From a virus, in IMG/VR virus record IMGVR_UViG_3300045431_000812, positions 1 to 40,228 of that record: a stretch of 40,228 nucleotides of DNA; one strand, given 5' to 3'. Positions 1-8,124 of this stretch are shown piece after piece; the first letter of the stretch is position 1, and each line of letters opens with the position of its first letter. Under the pieces are notes generated by a model that worked only from the letters and a program-made list of their open reading frames with translations, searched no databases and was not told the origin of the DNA. The translations under genes and the position numbers were made by a program.

Positions 1-43
1 TCATAATCCGCGTGTCGGGGGTTCGAGTCCCTCCTCCGCTACC
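1..43 (+). tRNA. 3' portion of tRNA-Met (CAT), 5' part outside window
   Basis: The sequence folds as the end of a tRNA. The anticodon loop ends at 1-6 with anticodon CAT at 2-4, followed by the 3' anticodon stem TCCGC (7-11) and a 5-nt variable loop. The T-arm is GGGGG/CCCTC (17-21, 29-33) around loop TTCGAGT. The 3' acceptor strand CTCCGCT is at 34-40, with discriminator A41 and CC at 42-43. The 5' half lies upstream of the window. The base after CC is G, so an encoded CCA is not complete here. CAT could also be Ile2, but the arm sequences look like alphaproteobacterial elongator tRNA-Met as I remember it. Confidence 0.85.
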
Positions 44-45
44 GC
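1..45. other. attL: Prophage attachment junction (attL candidate) overlapping tRNA-Met 3' end
   Basis: The minus-strand integrase gene runs directly into the tRNA gene. Its last 14 codons, ending EEGLEPPTRGL, are the antisense of the tRNA 3' half, and its stop codon is the complement of positions 1-3. An integrase abutting a tRNA 3' end is the classical sign of an attachment site. Large serine recombinases share only a very short crossover core, so the exact exchange point cannot be fixed from one junction. The matching attR is not in the window. Confidence 0.65.
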
Positions 46-1635
46 CTGTATCGTCCGTTTTTGGACGACGGGCTGATCGGTCGCTATCGCGAGGACGGTG
101 GCAAGGTTTCCGACAACTTCGAGCGAAGCGCGATCAGGCGCGTTGGCATCGTCGCGGACGATGACGGCGTCGATCAGGCCACGTACCATCGGCAGGTAGC
201 GACGGGCATGCTCGCCCTTCGTCAACGCGTCGCCCAGCAGGCGGACGCGCTTACGATAGGCTTCCACGATCTGCGGATGAAGGATGATGGCTGGCAACGC
301 CTCATGCTCCGCCAGCGCCAGTTCGGCCGCTGCCAGAGCAGCTTTCCGATCGTCGAGGGCCGTTCGCACCTCTGCCAAATCAGCACCGGCGGCGATGGCG
401 TTCACGAGATTACCAATTTCAGCCTTTAGCTGATCGACGCGCTCTTCCGCGCGGTAGCGGGACGTTTGAAGTTGGGCGCGGTGGCGCGTCCGCGCATCGT
501 GGTATCGCTTGACGACGGCGCTCACAATTTCCGGATCCAGCAGGCGCTCCTGCAGTCCACCGAGGACACGGTCCTCCAGGCGCTTCGTCGAGATCCGGCG
601 AGGGTTGTCGCAAGTGCCCGCTTCGCGATGTCGTGAGCAGCCCCAGCGACCGTTGCTGATGACGATATAGTTACCGCCGCAGCCACACTTCACCAAGCCG
701 CTCAGCACGTGGCGAGGGGGGCGTTGAAGCCGGTATGGGACGCGCGCGCTCTCTTCCTTCCTCGACTGTGCCGCCGCCCAGACATCATCATCGACGATTC
801 GCAGGTGCGGAGCCTCGCCCTCGGCGATATCGGGCTTGGCATCCACCCGCGACAAACGCTTGCGACTTGTCGGGTCTCGGACCATGCGGACGCGGCCGTA
901 GCGGATACGGCCGACGTAGATCGGGTTCCTGAGGATCCCGTAATCGCGGGCGGCCGATCCGTTGATGGTGCTGGCCCGCCATTCTCCTCCGCGCGGCGAC
1001 GGGACGCCTTCATTGTTGAGGCGCTGCGCGATGGCACGCGGTGCGTCGCCGGCAGCATATTCGGTGAAGATCCGGCGCACGATGGCTGCCTCGTCCTCAT
1101 TGATGGCACGGTGGCCGAATTCGACGCTGCCATCATCGCGCAGCACGGGCGCTACCGAGTAGCCATAGCAGCGACCGCCAGGTATGCGGCCCCGGCCCAC
1201 CTGTCCCTTGCCGCCTCGCCGGATCTTGTTGCCCATGTCCTTGAGCTGCAGCGCGCTCATCGTGCCGATCAGGCCGATATGGAGCTCGCTGATGCGATTG
1301 TCGGCGCAGGTGAACAGTGCGACGCGCGCAAATTCAAGCCGTCGATAGATCTCCGCCGTATCGCCAAGATCGCGCGCGATGCGATCGAGCGATTCGGCAA
1401 GAACGATGTCGAAGTCGCGTCGGTCGGCCGACGCCAACATGGCGTTCAATCCGGGGCGGTGCCGGTTTTGTCCTGAAATGGCGGCGTCCGAAAATGCTTC
1501 GACTACCTCCCATCCCTGCCGATCAGCGTAGGCGCGACACAGCCTGATCTGGTCTTCGGCCGACAGGGCGTTCTGCATGTCGGTGCTGAAGCGCGCGTAG
1601 ATTGCGACGCGGGGGCCTTCCGGTGCCCAAGTCAT
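1..1635 (-). CDS. int: Large serine recombinase (phage integrase)
   Basis: The 544-aa protein has the three-part plan of large serine integrases. The N-terminal resolvase domain (about residues 9-155) carries catalytic Ser17 in YARFS and the SLDR motif at 82-85. A 'recombinase' domain follows (about 157-290), then a zinc ribbon with cysteines near 317, 319, 333 and 342, then a charged coiled coil (about 385-440). It should catalyse integration of the phage next to tRNA-Met. The start ATG at 1635 has AAAGG about 9 nt upstream. It is the last gene of the early operon, with no visible promoter of its own. P2 itself uses a tyrosine integrase, so this module was exchanged. The C-terminal tail is encoded by the attachment site and may change on excision. 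Confidence 0.93.
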   Translation of the reverse strand: MTWAPEGPRVAIYARFSTDMQNALSAEDQIRLCRAYADRQGWEVVEAFSDAAISGQNRHRPGLNAMLASADRRDFDIVLAESLDRIARDLGDTAEIYRRLEFARVALFTCADNRISELHIGLIGTMSALQLKDMGNKIRRGGKGQVGRGRIPGGRCYGYSVAPVLRDDGSVEFGHRAINEDEAAIVRRIFTEYAAGDAPRAIAQRLNNEGVPSPRGGEWRASTINGSAARDYGILRNPIYVGRIRYGRVRMVRDPTSRKRLSRVDAKPDIAEGEAPHLRIVDDDVWAAAQSRKEESARVPYRLQRPPRHVLSGLVKCGCGGNYIVISNGRWGCSRHREAGTCDNPRRISTKRLEDRVLGGLQERLLDPEIVSAVVKRYHDARTRHRAQLQTSRYRAEERVDQLKAEIGNLVNAIAAGADLAEVRTALDDRKAALAAAELALAEHEALPAIILHPQIVEAYRKRVRLLGDALTKGEHARRYLPMVRGLIDAVIVRDDANAPDRASLEVVGNLATVLAIATDQPVVQKRTIQAVAEEGLEPPTRGL

Positions 1636-1735
1636 CCAAGGGGCCTTTCACTGATTCCTTATCGTGGGCACCATCCTCTGCGGCCAAGTCCTCCGCAATG
1701 GCTAAGGCAAGATCGAAGATGCCGGCACGGTTCAC
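1523..1735 (-). CDS. Small hypothetical protein overlapping the integrase start
   Basis: A 70-codon frame starts with GTG at 1735, overlapping the TGA of the preceding gene as GTGA. The same coupling style occurs at several other junctions in this operon. The first 35 residues (VNRAGIFDLALAIAEDLAAE...) look like a real acidic helical protein. The part beyond position 1635 lies inside the integrase coding region in another frame and is rich in Arg and Pro, so it may be only read-through. The 113-nt overlap with integrase is unusually long, and a past frameshift that removed an earlier stop is possible. I recognise no function; it could couple translation to integrase. Confidence 0.45.
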   Translation of the reverse strand: MNRAGIFDLALAIAEDLAAEDGAHDKESVKGPLDDLGTGRPPRRNLRALQHRHAERPVGRRPDQAVSRLR

Positions 1736-2268
1736 GCGGCGCGCAGCTCCGCATGTCGGCGCGCGCGGATATTCTGATGGACAGCTAGATAGTCGTCTAT
1801 GCCCTGATACAGGCCGGGCTGCCCGGGCAGTTCCTGCCGATACCATTCCTTCAGCACTTCAATGCGGTCCCGGCGGCGAGCCAGGTCGAGCAGAGAAGAG
1901 ACCGCATCACCATGAAGGATGCGGAGCATGTAGGCGTCCGCTCCCATTGCGCAGTCGCGCTGAATCCTGGCGTTCGCCCTGATCTCCTTTGACAGAGCAG
2001 CGTCGAATCGGCCGACGGCATCGACCAGGGCCGCTATCTTTTCCTGGACGGTCGCCCCGTCCCCGCGATCGCCTCGATCCATGACGACGCGCCGCCAGTC
2101 CGCGACGATCGCGGACCAGATGCGGATTTCCTTGTCCGCCCTGGCCGCGTCCATGCGCCCGTTGGAGACCATCGCGGGATATTGCGCCTGGCGGCGCTCG
2201 AGCGCGCCCTCGGCCTCGTCCAGCAGCGGCTTCAACCCGGCCCGAATGTTGGCGACCAGATCAGCCAT
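1732..2268 (-). CDS. Hypothetical protein, early operon (178 aa)
   Basis: The start is ATG at 2268 (MADLVANIRAG), overlapping the end of the methyltransferase gene by 8 nt; in-frame sequence upstream looks like shadow translation. The protein is rich in helix-forming charged residues, with long amphipathic stretches and no cysteine cluster, signal peptide or membrane segment. A segment about ligand or substrate cannot be assigned. It sits between the adenine methyltransferase and the small gene before the integrase and is co-transcribed with both. No family recognised. Confidence 0.75.
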   Translation of the reverse strand: MADLVANIRAGLKPLLDEAEGALERRQAQYPAMVSNGRMDAARADKEIRIWSAIVADWRRVVMDRGDRGDGATVQEKIAALVDAVGRFDAALSKEIRANARIQRDCAMGADAYMLRILHGDAVSSLLDLARRRDRIEVLKEWYRQELPGQPGLYQGIDDYLAVHQNIRARRHAELRAA

Positions 2269-3022
2269 AGCTTGCCTCCACGGCCGCGCGGACGCGATTG
2301 CAGGCGGTCTCGAAGTGCGTGGGATTGTGCTCGACCCCGAAGAAGCGTTTGCCGGCGCGGATCGCGGCGACGCCCGTCGAGCCGGTGCCCATGAACGGGT
2401 CGCAGACGGTCTCACCCGCGACGTTGCGGATGATCTTCGCCATGAGATCGTCGGGCTTGGTCGTGGGGTGATCGAACCGGGCCGCGCCGCGCGGCGACGT
2501 GATGCGGCTCACGCGGAGCTTGTCGCCCGCGTCGCCGGCGGGATGGAAGCCCCGGTTCCAGGCATGAACATAGAATTCGACGTCGGGGCGGTAATGCTTG
2601 TTCGCGACGGGTTGCGGGTTGGTCTTTTGCCAGACGCACAGCGCGTGGCGGTGGAAGCCCTGGACACGGGCGAGCAGCTGGGCGAGCTGGTCATTGTGTG
2701 CGAAGACGATCGCGGATCCGCAGCGGACCGGATCGATGATGCCCATGTCGAAGCCACGGTGCAGATCGTCGCGCACCAGGCGATCGAAGTTGGGACGACG
2801 CTTGCGATAATGCCCTGCCCCCTGCGCTCGGATGACATAGGGCGGATCCATGACGTCCGCGTCCATGAAGCCGAGCCTCGGACGAATGGCGTGGGCGTCA
2901 CCGCAATAGAGGGTGGCGACGACCTCCGCGCCAATCTGGAACGAGACAACATGCGTGTCGCTTTCCGGGCTGGCGATGTCGAGGCCGACGAAGGTCGGCT
3001 GATAGGGCTGAAGCGCGATCAT
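2261..3022 (-). CDS. Beta-class adenine-N6 DNA methyltransferase
   Basis: The 253-aa protein contains catalytic motif IV DPPY at residues 59-62 and, near the C-terminus, the AdoMet-binding motif I DPFMGTGS at 208-215. Motif IV before motif I defines the beta class of amino-methyltransferases, and DPPY points to adenine N6. Between them is a variable region that would contact DNA. The ATG has a strong GAGGA Shine-Dalgarno about 7 nt upstream. No cognate restriction enzyme is adjacent, so it is an orphan phage enzyme. Likely roles are protecting phage DNA from host restriction or marking it for a regulatory purpose. A second, unrelated adenine methylase lies at the right end of the window. Confidence 0.9.
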   Translation of the reverse strand: MIALQPYQPTFVGLDIASPESDTHVVSFQIGAEVVATLYCGDAHAIRPRLGFMDADVMDPPYVIRAQGAGHYRKRRPNFDRLVRDDLHRGFDMGIIDPVRCGSAIVFAHNDQLAQLLARVQGFHRHALCVWQKTNPQPVANKHYRPDVEFYVHAWNRGFHPAGDAGDKLRVSRITSPRGAARFDHPTTKPDDLMAKIIRNVAGETVCDPFMGTGSTGVAAIRAGKRFFGVEHNPTHFETACNRVRAAVEASYG

Positions 3023-3031
3023 GGTGCGTCC

Positions 3032-4249
3032 TCAGAGCAGGCCGGAGCCGACACCGCCGAGGGTGGCGTCGATCAGCGGACGGGTTGGACGGAAGGCGGG
3101 CACCAGCTTGGCGCCGGCGGCGATGCGCGCGAGTTGCTCCTCAAGCGAGAGAGGGCGGCGCGCGGGTTGTGGCTTCGCGGTGACGAGCGGGAGGGGGGAG
3201 ACAGGCTCGGCTGCGGCTGTCATTGCAGCTGGCCGGCGGAGCGCCGGCGTTGACGCAACGGCCTGCGGCTTGGGCCGCTCCGGGATGCGTTTCGCCTTCG
3301 GCGTCGGGGGATGCGGCAGCGCCGGTCGCTGGGCAGACGGCAGACGTCGCGGCTGTGGCTTGCCCTCCCGACGTAGTTGCGCCTTCACCGCATCCACTAT
3401 CTCATAAGCCTTTGAACGGCCGATGCCGAGATAGTCGGCCGCCGGCGCAGTCGGCCATCCCCGGAGATAAAGCCATTGCAGATCGACCTTCTGCTGCGGG
3501 GTGATGAAGCTGGCGCTTTCTCTTACAACGATCCGCTTCCCTTCCAGATCGCACCCCGGCAGACATTCGTTTCTGGCCGCGAGGCGTTGGACAAGTTCCC
3601 TGCGCCGCCGCTTCGCCGCGCTTACGTGGATGCCGGTCAGTTCCGCGACCTTGGCGCATCCATATCCCTGCATGAAATGCAGGTCGACCTGGGCGCGGAC
3701 ATCATCGGGATAGCGGGAGCCGCTGTAGCGTAGCCCCTGCCCCGGTGCCGGAACCCTTTCGCCCGCCTTATTCATCCGTCGGCGATGATGCGACACGCAA
3801 GACGCGCTGACCGCCATGCGACGCTGGATTTCGACATTGGGGAGACCCTCAAGGATCAGATCCCGCATCCGGCGAACCTCTCGCGCGACCAAGCCGCCCG
3901 AGGCGTCACGCTGGGCAGGGGTGAAGCCGGCGCGCTCGCATTCGATGGCAAGGATCGCATTGCTCACGGCCTGGGCATCGATCCCAAGGGTGCGCGCGAT
4001 CGCCTCATAGCTCATGCCCTGGTCGTGCAGCCCAATGATCGCATCGCGGTCCTCGGCCGCGCAAGGCTTGCGCAATCCCTGCGGCGTCGAGCCGGCTACG
4101 CCCAGCTTTTTAGCGCGCAGCCGAATGGCCTCGATCGTGCGGCCCGGCAAAAGCGCGGCTACCTCCCCCGCGCCCTTGGCGTAGAAACGACAGACGATTT
4201 CGTCCTCGCGGTTCGTCCATGGCTCGCGAGATCCGTATCCGGTGGGCAT
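3032..4249 (-). CDS. Protein with about five tandem helix-turn-helix units
   Basis: The 405-aa protein starts at ATG 4249, overlapping the previous stop as TGATG; a GTG four codons upstream is possible. Residues about 8-52 resemble a SANT/Myb-like unit (EPWTNREDEIVCRFY...). At least four further HTH-like units follow at about 66-102, 124-160, 183-224 and 250-300, each with the alternating pattern of a resolvase- or sigma-like HTH (for example SYEAIARTLGIDAQAVSNAI). The C-terminal 100 residues are Pro/Arg/Ala-rich and probably flexible, ending in a short helical region. It should bind DNA, perhaps as a beaded chain along a repeat array. Its place between small early genes and the methyltransferase suggests a regulatory or DNA-organising role. 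I cannot name a family for the whole protein. Confidence 0.85.
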   Translation of the reverse strand: MPTGYGSREPWTNREDEIVCRFYAKGAGEVAALLPGRTIEAIRLRAKKLGVAGSTPQGLRKPCAAEDRDAIIGLHDQGMSYEAIARTLGIDAQAVSNAILAIECERAGFTPAQRDASGGLVAREVRRMRDLILEGLPNVEIQRRMAVSASCVSHHRRRMNKAGERVPAPGQGLRYSGSRYPDDVRAQVDLHFMQGYGCAKVAELTGIHVSAAKRRRRELVQRLAARNECLPGCDLEGKRIVVRESASFITPQQKVDLQWLYLRGWPTAPAADYLGIGRSKAYEIVDAVKAQLRREGKPQPRRLPSAQRPALPHPPTPKAKRIPERPKPQAVASTPALRRPAAMTAAAEPVSPLPLVTAKPQPARRPLSLEEQLARIAAGAKLVPAFRPTRPLIDATLGGVGSGLL

Positions 4250-4539
4250 CAGGCAACCCACCCGTCAATGAACGCCTCGGCCGCGCCGCGCAGGTTGACG
4301 AAAAGCGCCTGTTCGTCGGGATCGAGAGTGCTGTTGGGGCCGGGAAGCACCGCATCGGCGTCGATCTCGATGGCGAGCTTGAGGGCTTCGGCGAGCTTGC
4401 CGACGACTTCCTCGGTGAAGGCCGCGCGGTTGGTGGCCGCCCCTTCGCGGGCATAGCGGAGCAGTTCGGCCGTGGCCTCGGTGGCCTGGGACGCGGCGAC
4501 GATCGCCGCCTCCTCCGGAGTGAAAGCGTGATCGGACAT
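4249..4539 (-). CDS. Small acidic hypothetical protein (96 aa)
   Basis: ATG at 4539 overlaps the preceding TAA as TAATG, and AAGGA lies about 8 nt upstream. The protein is acidic, Ala/Glu-rich and mostly helical in appearance (FTPEEAAIVAASQATEATAELLRYARE). It has no cysteines, membrane segment or known motif. It is translationally coupled to both neighbours, so it belongs to the early operon. Function unknown. Confidence 0.75.
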   Translation of the reverse strand: MSDHAFTPEEAAIVAASQATEATAELLRYAREGAATNRAAFTEEVVGKLAEALKLAIEIDADAVLPGPNSTLDPDEQALFVNLRGAAEAFIDGWVA

Positions 4540-4691
4540 TAGAAAAATCCTTTAAGGATAGCGCCGGCAATACGGAGCAAGCCGGCGAGCAGGAAAAACA
4601 GCACAAACCAAAGAGCGCCGCCGACCAGGCCGGCGAGCAGCAGGATGAAAGGGTGGATGGCGCAGCCGCGCGGATCCGGTGCGGGAGCCAT
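4539..4691 (-). CDS. Small membrane protein (50 aa)
   Basis: The gene runs from ATG 4691, one base after the previous stop (TGACATG), to a TAA that overlaps the next ATG. After a short polar N-terminus (MAPAPDPRGCAIH) nearly the whole protein is hydrophobic: one long or two short membrane segments at about residues 14-48 with a Gly-Gly break, ending KGFF. It should sit in the inner membrane. A tiny membrane protein in an early operon could affect host physiology or exclude other phages, but nothing shows this directly. Confidence 0.7.
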   Translation of the reverse strand: MAPAPDPRGCAIHPFILLLAGLVGGALWFVLFFLLAGLLRIAGAILKGFF

Positions 4692-4692
4692 G

Positions 4693-4980
4693 TCAGGCCG
4701 CCTTCCGCGCTGACGCGACGCGGCGGTAGAAGGGACTGCGGGCTGCGTCCTCGCCAGCGTAGCCGTCCTTCCGCCAGCCAAGGCGCTGCATGATGCGGAC
4801 AAGCTGACTGTTGTCAGTGACGTGCGGGATGTGGCCGCGATCGGCGGCGCGGTCGAGCAGCGCGCGCAGATCCCGCAGGGCAATGCCGTCGACGCGATAG
4901 AGCCGGAAGGCCGCGTAGATCGCGATGCGGGCGGTGTGGCGATCGTCAGGCGGGATCGTGAGGGCAGATGGCCAGATCAT
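4693..4980 (-). CDS. Hypothetical protein (95 aa), possible winged-helix
   Basis: Starts at ATG 4980 and ends one base before the small membrane protein gene. The pattern ALRDLRALLDRAADRGHIPHVTDNSQLVRIMQRLGWRK resembles the helices and wing of a small DNA-binding fold, but the match is by eye only. The C-terminal tail is basic. It is part of the tightly packed early operon downstream of the primase, which suggests a DNA-related role. Confidence 0.7.
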   Translation of the reverse strand: MIWPSALTIPPDDRHTARIAIYAAFRLYRVDGIALRDLRALLDRAADRGHIPHVTDNSQLVRIMQRLGWRKDGYAGEDAARSPFYRRVASARKAA

Positions 4981-4995
4981 GCGGGGATCCTTTCG

Positions 4996-5298
4996 TCAGT
5001 CCTGCTCGCCGAGCAGGCGTTGGTGGTTCTGGAAGGCCTGCTGGGCGCTGACATGCGGCAGGCCGATGCGCGCGGCGCGGGCGGTCAGGCGGCGGCTTTC
5101 GCAGGCGAGGCTGTCTGCCAGCAGGCGACCGCTTTCCTTCTGGAGCGCGCGCCAGGCGGGGCGATCGCCGGTGCGGTAGGCGGCGATCAGCGCCAGGATG
5201 GTGCGCCGGGGCACGACGGCGAAGCAACGGGTGCAGACGCGCTGCCAGCGGGCACGGTCGCGGGTGCAGCCGCCTACGTCGCAGCGATGCTTAGCCAT
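4996..5298 (-). CDS. Small cysteine-rich protein (100 aa), putative zinc finger
   Basis: The start is ATG 5298 (MAKHRCDVGG), overlapping the upstream stop by 8 nt. Four cysteines near the N-terminus, CDVGGC and CTRC, form a plausible zinc knuckle. A helical arginine-rich region follows (RPAWRALQKESGRLLADSLACESRRLTARAA), of a kind that could bind nucleic acid. It sits directly after another CxxC protein and the primase gene. Likely a replication- or transcription-associated accessory protein; no family assigned. Confidence 0.75.
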   Translation of the reverse strand: MAKHRCDVGGCTRDRARWQRVCTRCFAVVPRRTILALIAAYRTGDRPAWRALQKESGRLLADSLACESRRLTARAARIGLPHVSAQQAFQNHQRLLGEQD

Positions 5299-5488
5299 TT
5301 GGCACCGCCCTACCCTTGGGCTTGCAGTCCGGGCAACGGACGCCGGCGGTGATGATCGCCCAGCCTTCCGGCAAGGTCGGCACCGTAGATACATGCTGCA
5401 CCTGACAGCGGGCGCAGGTGACGCTGAAAGACGGCGGGGAAACGGGGCGCGCGGCGTCGGCGCGCGCGGTGGTGCGCTGTTGGGTCAC
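5291..5488 (-). CDS. Small zinc-ribbon protein (65 aa)
   Basis: The start is GTG at 5488, overlapping the primase TGA as GTGA; the first residues are MTQQRTTARADA. Two CxxC pairs (TCARCQV near residue 25 and CPDCKPKG near 55) make a classical zinc ribbon. The protein ends 8 nt inside the next gene. It is translationally coupled to the primase-helicase, so it may act in replication. Function is inferred only from context. Confidence 0.75.
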   Translation of the reverse strand: MTQQRTTARADAARPVSPPSFSVTCARCQVQHVSTVPTLPEGWAIITAGVRCPDCKPKGRAVPNG

Positions 5489-8124
5489 AGGACATTCTCC
5501 GGGCTTTGGGGATTTTCGAAGACCCAGCAGAGCGCGACATGGTCGACTGGGTTGCGGACGTTCTTGGTGGCCAGCCACTTGCGGCTTTTCGACCCGCGCA
5601 AGACCTTCTTGAGCTTGTCCATGTCGGGGGGGACGATGCCGGCATTGCGGCAGCGCGCCTCGAAATCGACAAGGCGGACGGCGATCTTGTTGGGATCGCG
5701 ATGCTGATTGATGGACCGGCCCTGCTCGTGATCCTCGAGCTTTTCGCGATCGAGCAGATATTCGACCTGTTCCCAAAAGCGCGCGACCAGCGGGTGATCG
5801 CCGCCGCAGGACTGCTGCCGATCGAGCGCCATGCCGTCGACCAGCTCGAGCGTCTCGGCGATCCATTCGGGCCGGATCCCGGAAAACAGATGTGCGAGCG
5901 CCTCGACGCCGGCGGCCAGCTGCGAGTGCGTTTTGATCGGGCGGCTGTTGAGCAGGCCAGCGACGCGCCGGGGCATGTCCCGGTCATGGTGCGCGTAGCG
6001 ATCGAAAAAGAAGGGGAGGAACTTGGCCTCGTTGCGGACGATGTGGACGACGGTCCCCGACACGTCCTCAACAGGCCATGTCTCTAGCCGGATCGCCGCG
6101 TCCTTGGTTGCTTCCGACCAGCGCGACTTGTCGATCGCCATCGACATGAGCCGCTCGAGCACCGCCGGGTGCGCATCGATCCGCTCATTCTGCATGAGGT
6201 AGATCGCGCCCAGGAAGGGCGGTTCGGAGGTTTCGTAGCCGCCGGACTTCTGGCCCAGACCACGCGGTGATCGCCCGCCGTAGAGGACAAGCAGCTCGTT
6301 ATAGTCGAACTGGCGCGTCCCCGTTCGCTTCTCATCGTCGCGGCCGCCCTCGATCAGGCCAACAGGCAGGTTCGACACCTTGAGCAGGCTGCGCGCGATG
6401 AAGGCGGGGGTGCCCTTGTTTGGGTCGAAGCCTTCGTAACCGGAGCGACCCGCGAGCTTCCACATGAACTCGACCAAGGTGGACTTGCCGGATCCGGGCG
6501 GCCCCGTCAGCTCGAGGAAGCCCAGAGACTTGTGCCGCTCGCGGATCTGCACCGCGAAGAAGCTCATTGTGAAGAAGGCCAGCGTCACCAGCCCCTTGGG
6601 TCCATAGGCGGTCCAGAGATCATCGATCCATTTGAACGCGATCCTGTCCGCGTCGTAGGCGATGTCGAGCAGGCGTTCGGAGCTGCGGAGTTTCACCGCC
6701 TGCTGCCCGAAGTCGAAATAATTCTCGCTGTTGATCTTCTCGATCCGCCCTTCCCGCACGGCGAAGTCGCCGAACAGCCAGGCGCGGTGCGGGGCGGAAT
6801 AGCCGGTGAAGGGGATAGGCTCGACCACCTTGAGGCGGCGGGTCTGCGCGCGCATCAGGCGATCGAGCTGCTCGCCCGTCCCGCTCCACATGCCGGCGAA
6901 ATCCATCAGCCGCTTCTTGAACTCGCCCGAGCTGGCGCAGGCGGCGGCGGTGAAACGCCCTTTCACCGTGGGCTGGTCAGGGAAATCGACCTGCAGGAAA
7001 TAGTTCGTTTCGTCGGCGATCTCGTCCCGCTCGCGGTAGAGCATGCGGAAGGCGCAGTTCGCGATCTCTTCCACGATCAATTGGTGATCGTCTTCCTTCC
7101 ATTGGCTTCGGCACCACCAGATGCGGTTGCCGTGCCGAAAGTCGAAGCTGGCGAGCAGCTTCTTGTCGTAGATCAGGCGGGCCTTTTCGCGGGGCGTCTT
7201 GGCGATCGTGACCGCGCCATTCCAGCAATAGTCCTCGACCATCTCTTCGGAGAGCGGGGCCTTGTCCGGATCGCCCTTCCATTGCTGGTGGCGCAGGAAC
7301 AGGTCGTTCCAGTCGTGGCTGGTCCCCTCGCCATCAGGCCGCACCTGCATGGCGGACGCGGGCCAGCCTTCTTGCGCGGCTCGGTCGACGAACTTGCGGG
7401 TCCATTTGACGCCGGCGGCGCCGGGATCGAAGGCGAACACCAGCTCGGGCCGGGTGGCGCGACGGATGGCGCGGATTTCTTCCTTGAGGCGATCGAGGAA
7501 ATGCTCGGGCCAATAGTTGCAGGACATGGCCGAGACAGCGAGCAGCCCTGCGCCCTGGTGCAGCGCCTGGGCGTTGAAGATGCCCTCCGCGAAGAAGATG
7601 CGGTCCGCCTTGGCGAAGTCCTCGATCGTCAGGCGGGGCGGCATCCACACGTGTCCGCCAGGCTTGCCGCCCTTCTTGAAATGCGCCTTCTTCCCGAACC
7701 GACCGGGCCGATCGATGATGCGTTCCCACCAGGTGTCGCCGACCGGGAAGCGCACGGTCGCCCCCGACTGTCCGCTCTCATGATCCTGGTAGACTTCCTG
7801 GGTGTAGGATCCGCGCAGATATTGGAGATCGAACCCGCGCTCATGCAGCAGGTAGGCATCGGCCGCCGCCGTGGGATTGGCGTCGGTCGAGGGGAAGCGG
7901 CGCGACCAGTCCTCGAACAGATCGGGCAGGATGTCGCGGACACTGGCTTCGTAGCCGCACCGCTCCTCCCGCGAGCAGCGGACAATCTTGGGATTGGTGG
8001 CCGAGCAGTAGAGCTCCCACTGTTTGCAGTTCGGGCACTGCCCTTCCTGCATCCATGCGCCCTTTGGCTTCCGGAAGCGGAAGCGGTCGGTCAGGCCCTT
8101 AAGGATTTGCGCTTCCAGGTTCAC
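5485..8124 (-). CDS. TOPRIM primase-helicase, replication protein
   Basis: The 879-aa protein has a zinc-binding primase finger at the N-terminus (C30, C33, C50, C56). A TOPRIM-like domain contains FFAEGIF near residue 181 and FAFDPGAAG near 233. A C-terminal helicase/ATPase has Walker A GPPGSGKST at about 541-549. It would prime and unwind DNA at the phage origin, in the manner of P4-alpha-like or DnaG-DnaB fusion proteins. The start is GTG 8124, overlapping the upstream TGA as GTGA; upstream in-frame residues look non-coding. It replaces the rolling-circle initiator gpA of P2, which is absent from this window, so the replication mode probably differs from P2. Confidence 0.88.
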   Translation of the reverse strand: MNLEAQILKGLTDRFRFRKPKGAWMQEGQCPNCKQWELYCSATNPKIVRCSREERCGYEASVRDILPDLFEDWSRRFPSTDANPTAAADAYLLHERGFDLQYLRGSYTQEVYQDHESGQSGATVRFPVGDTWWERIIDRPGRFGKKAHFKKGGKPGGHVWMPPRLTIEDFAKADRIFFAEGIFNAQALHQGAGLLAVSAMSCNYWPEHFLDRLKEEIRAIRRATRPELVFAFDPGAAGVKWTRKFVDRAAQEGWPASAMQVRPDGEGTSHDWNDLFLRHQQWKGDPDKAPLSEEMVEDYCWNGAVTIAKTPREKARLIYDKKLLASFDFRHGNRIWWCRSQWKEDDHQLIVEEIANCAFRMLYRERDEIADETNYFLQVDFPDQPTVKGRFTAAACASSGEFKKRLMDFAGMWSGTGEQLDRLMRAQTRRLKVVEPIPFTGYSAPHRAWLFGDFAVREGRIEKINSENYFDFGQQAVKLRSSERLLDIAYDADRIAFKWIDDLWTAYGPKGLVTLAFFTMSFFAVQIRERHKSLGFLELTGPPGSGKSTLVEFMWKLAGRSGYEGFDPNKGTPAFIARSLLKVSNLPVGLIEGGRDDEKRTGTRQFDYNELLVLYGGRSPRGLGQKSGGYETSEPPFLGAIYLMQNERIDAHPAVLERLMSMAIDKSRWSEATKDAAIRLETWPVEDVSGTVVHIVRNEAKFLPFFFDRYAHHDRDMPRRVAGLLNSRPIKTHSQLAAGVEALAHLFSGIRPEWIAETLELVDGMALDRQQSCGGDHPLVARFWEQVEYLLDREKLEDHEQGRSINQHRDPNKIAVRLVDFEARCRNAGIVPPDMDKLKKVLRGSKSRKWLATKNVRNPVDHVALCWVFENPQSPENVL

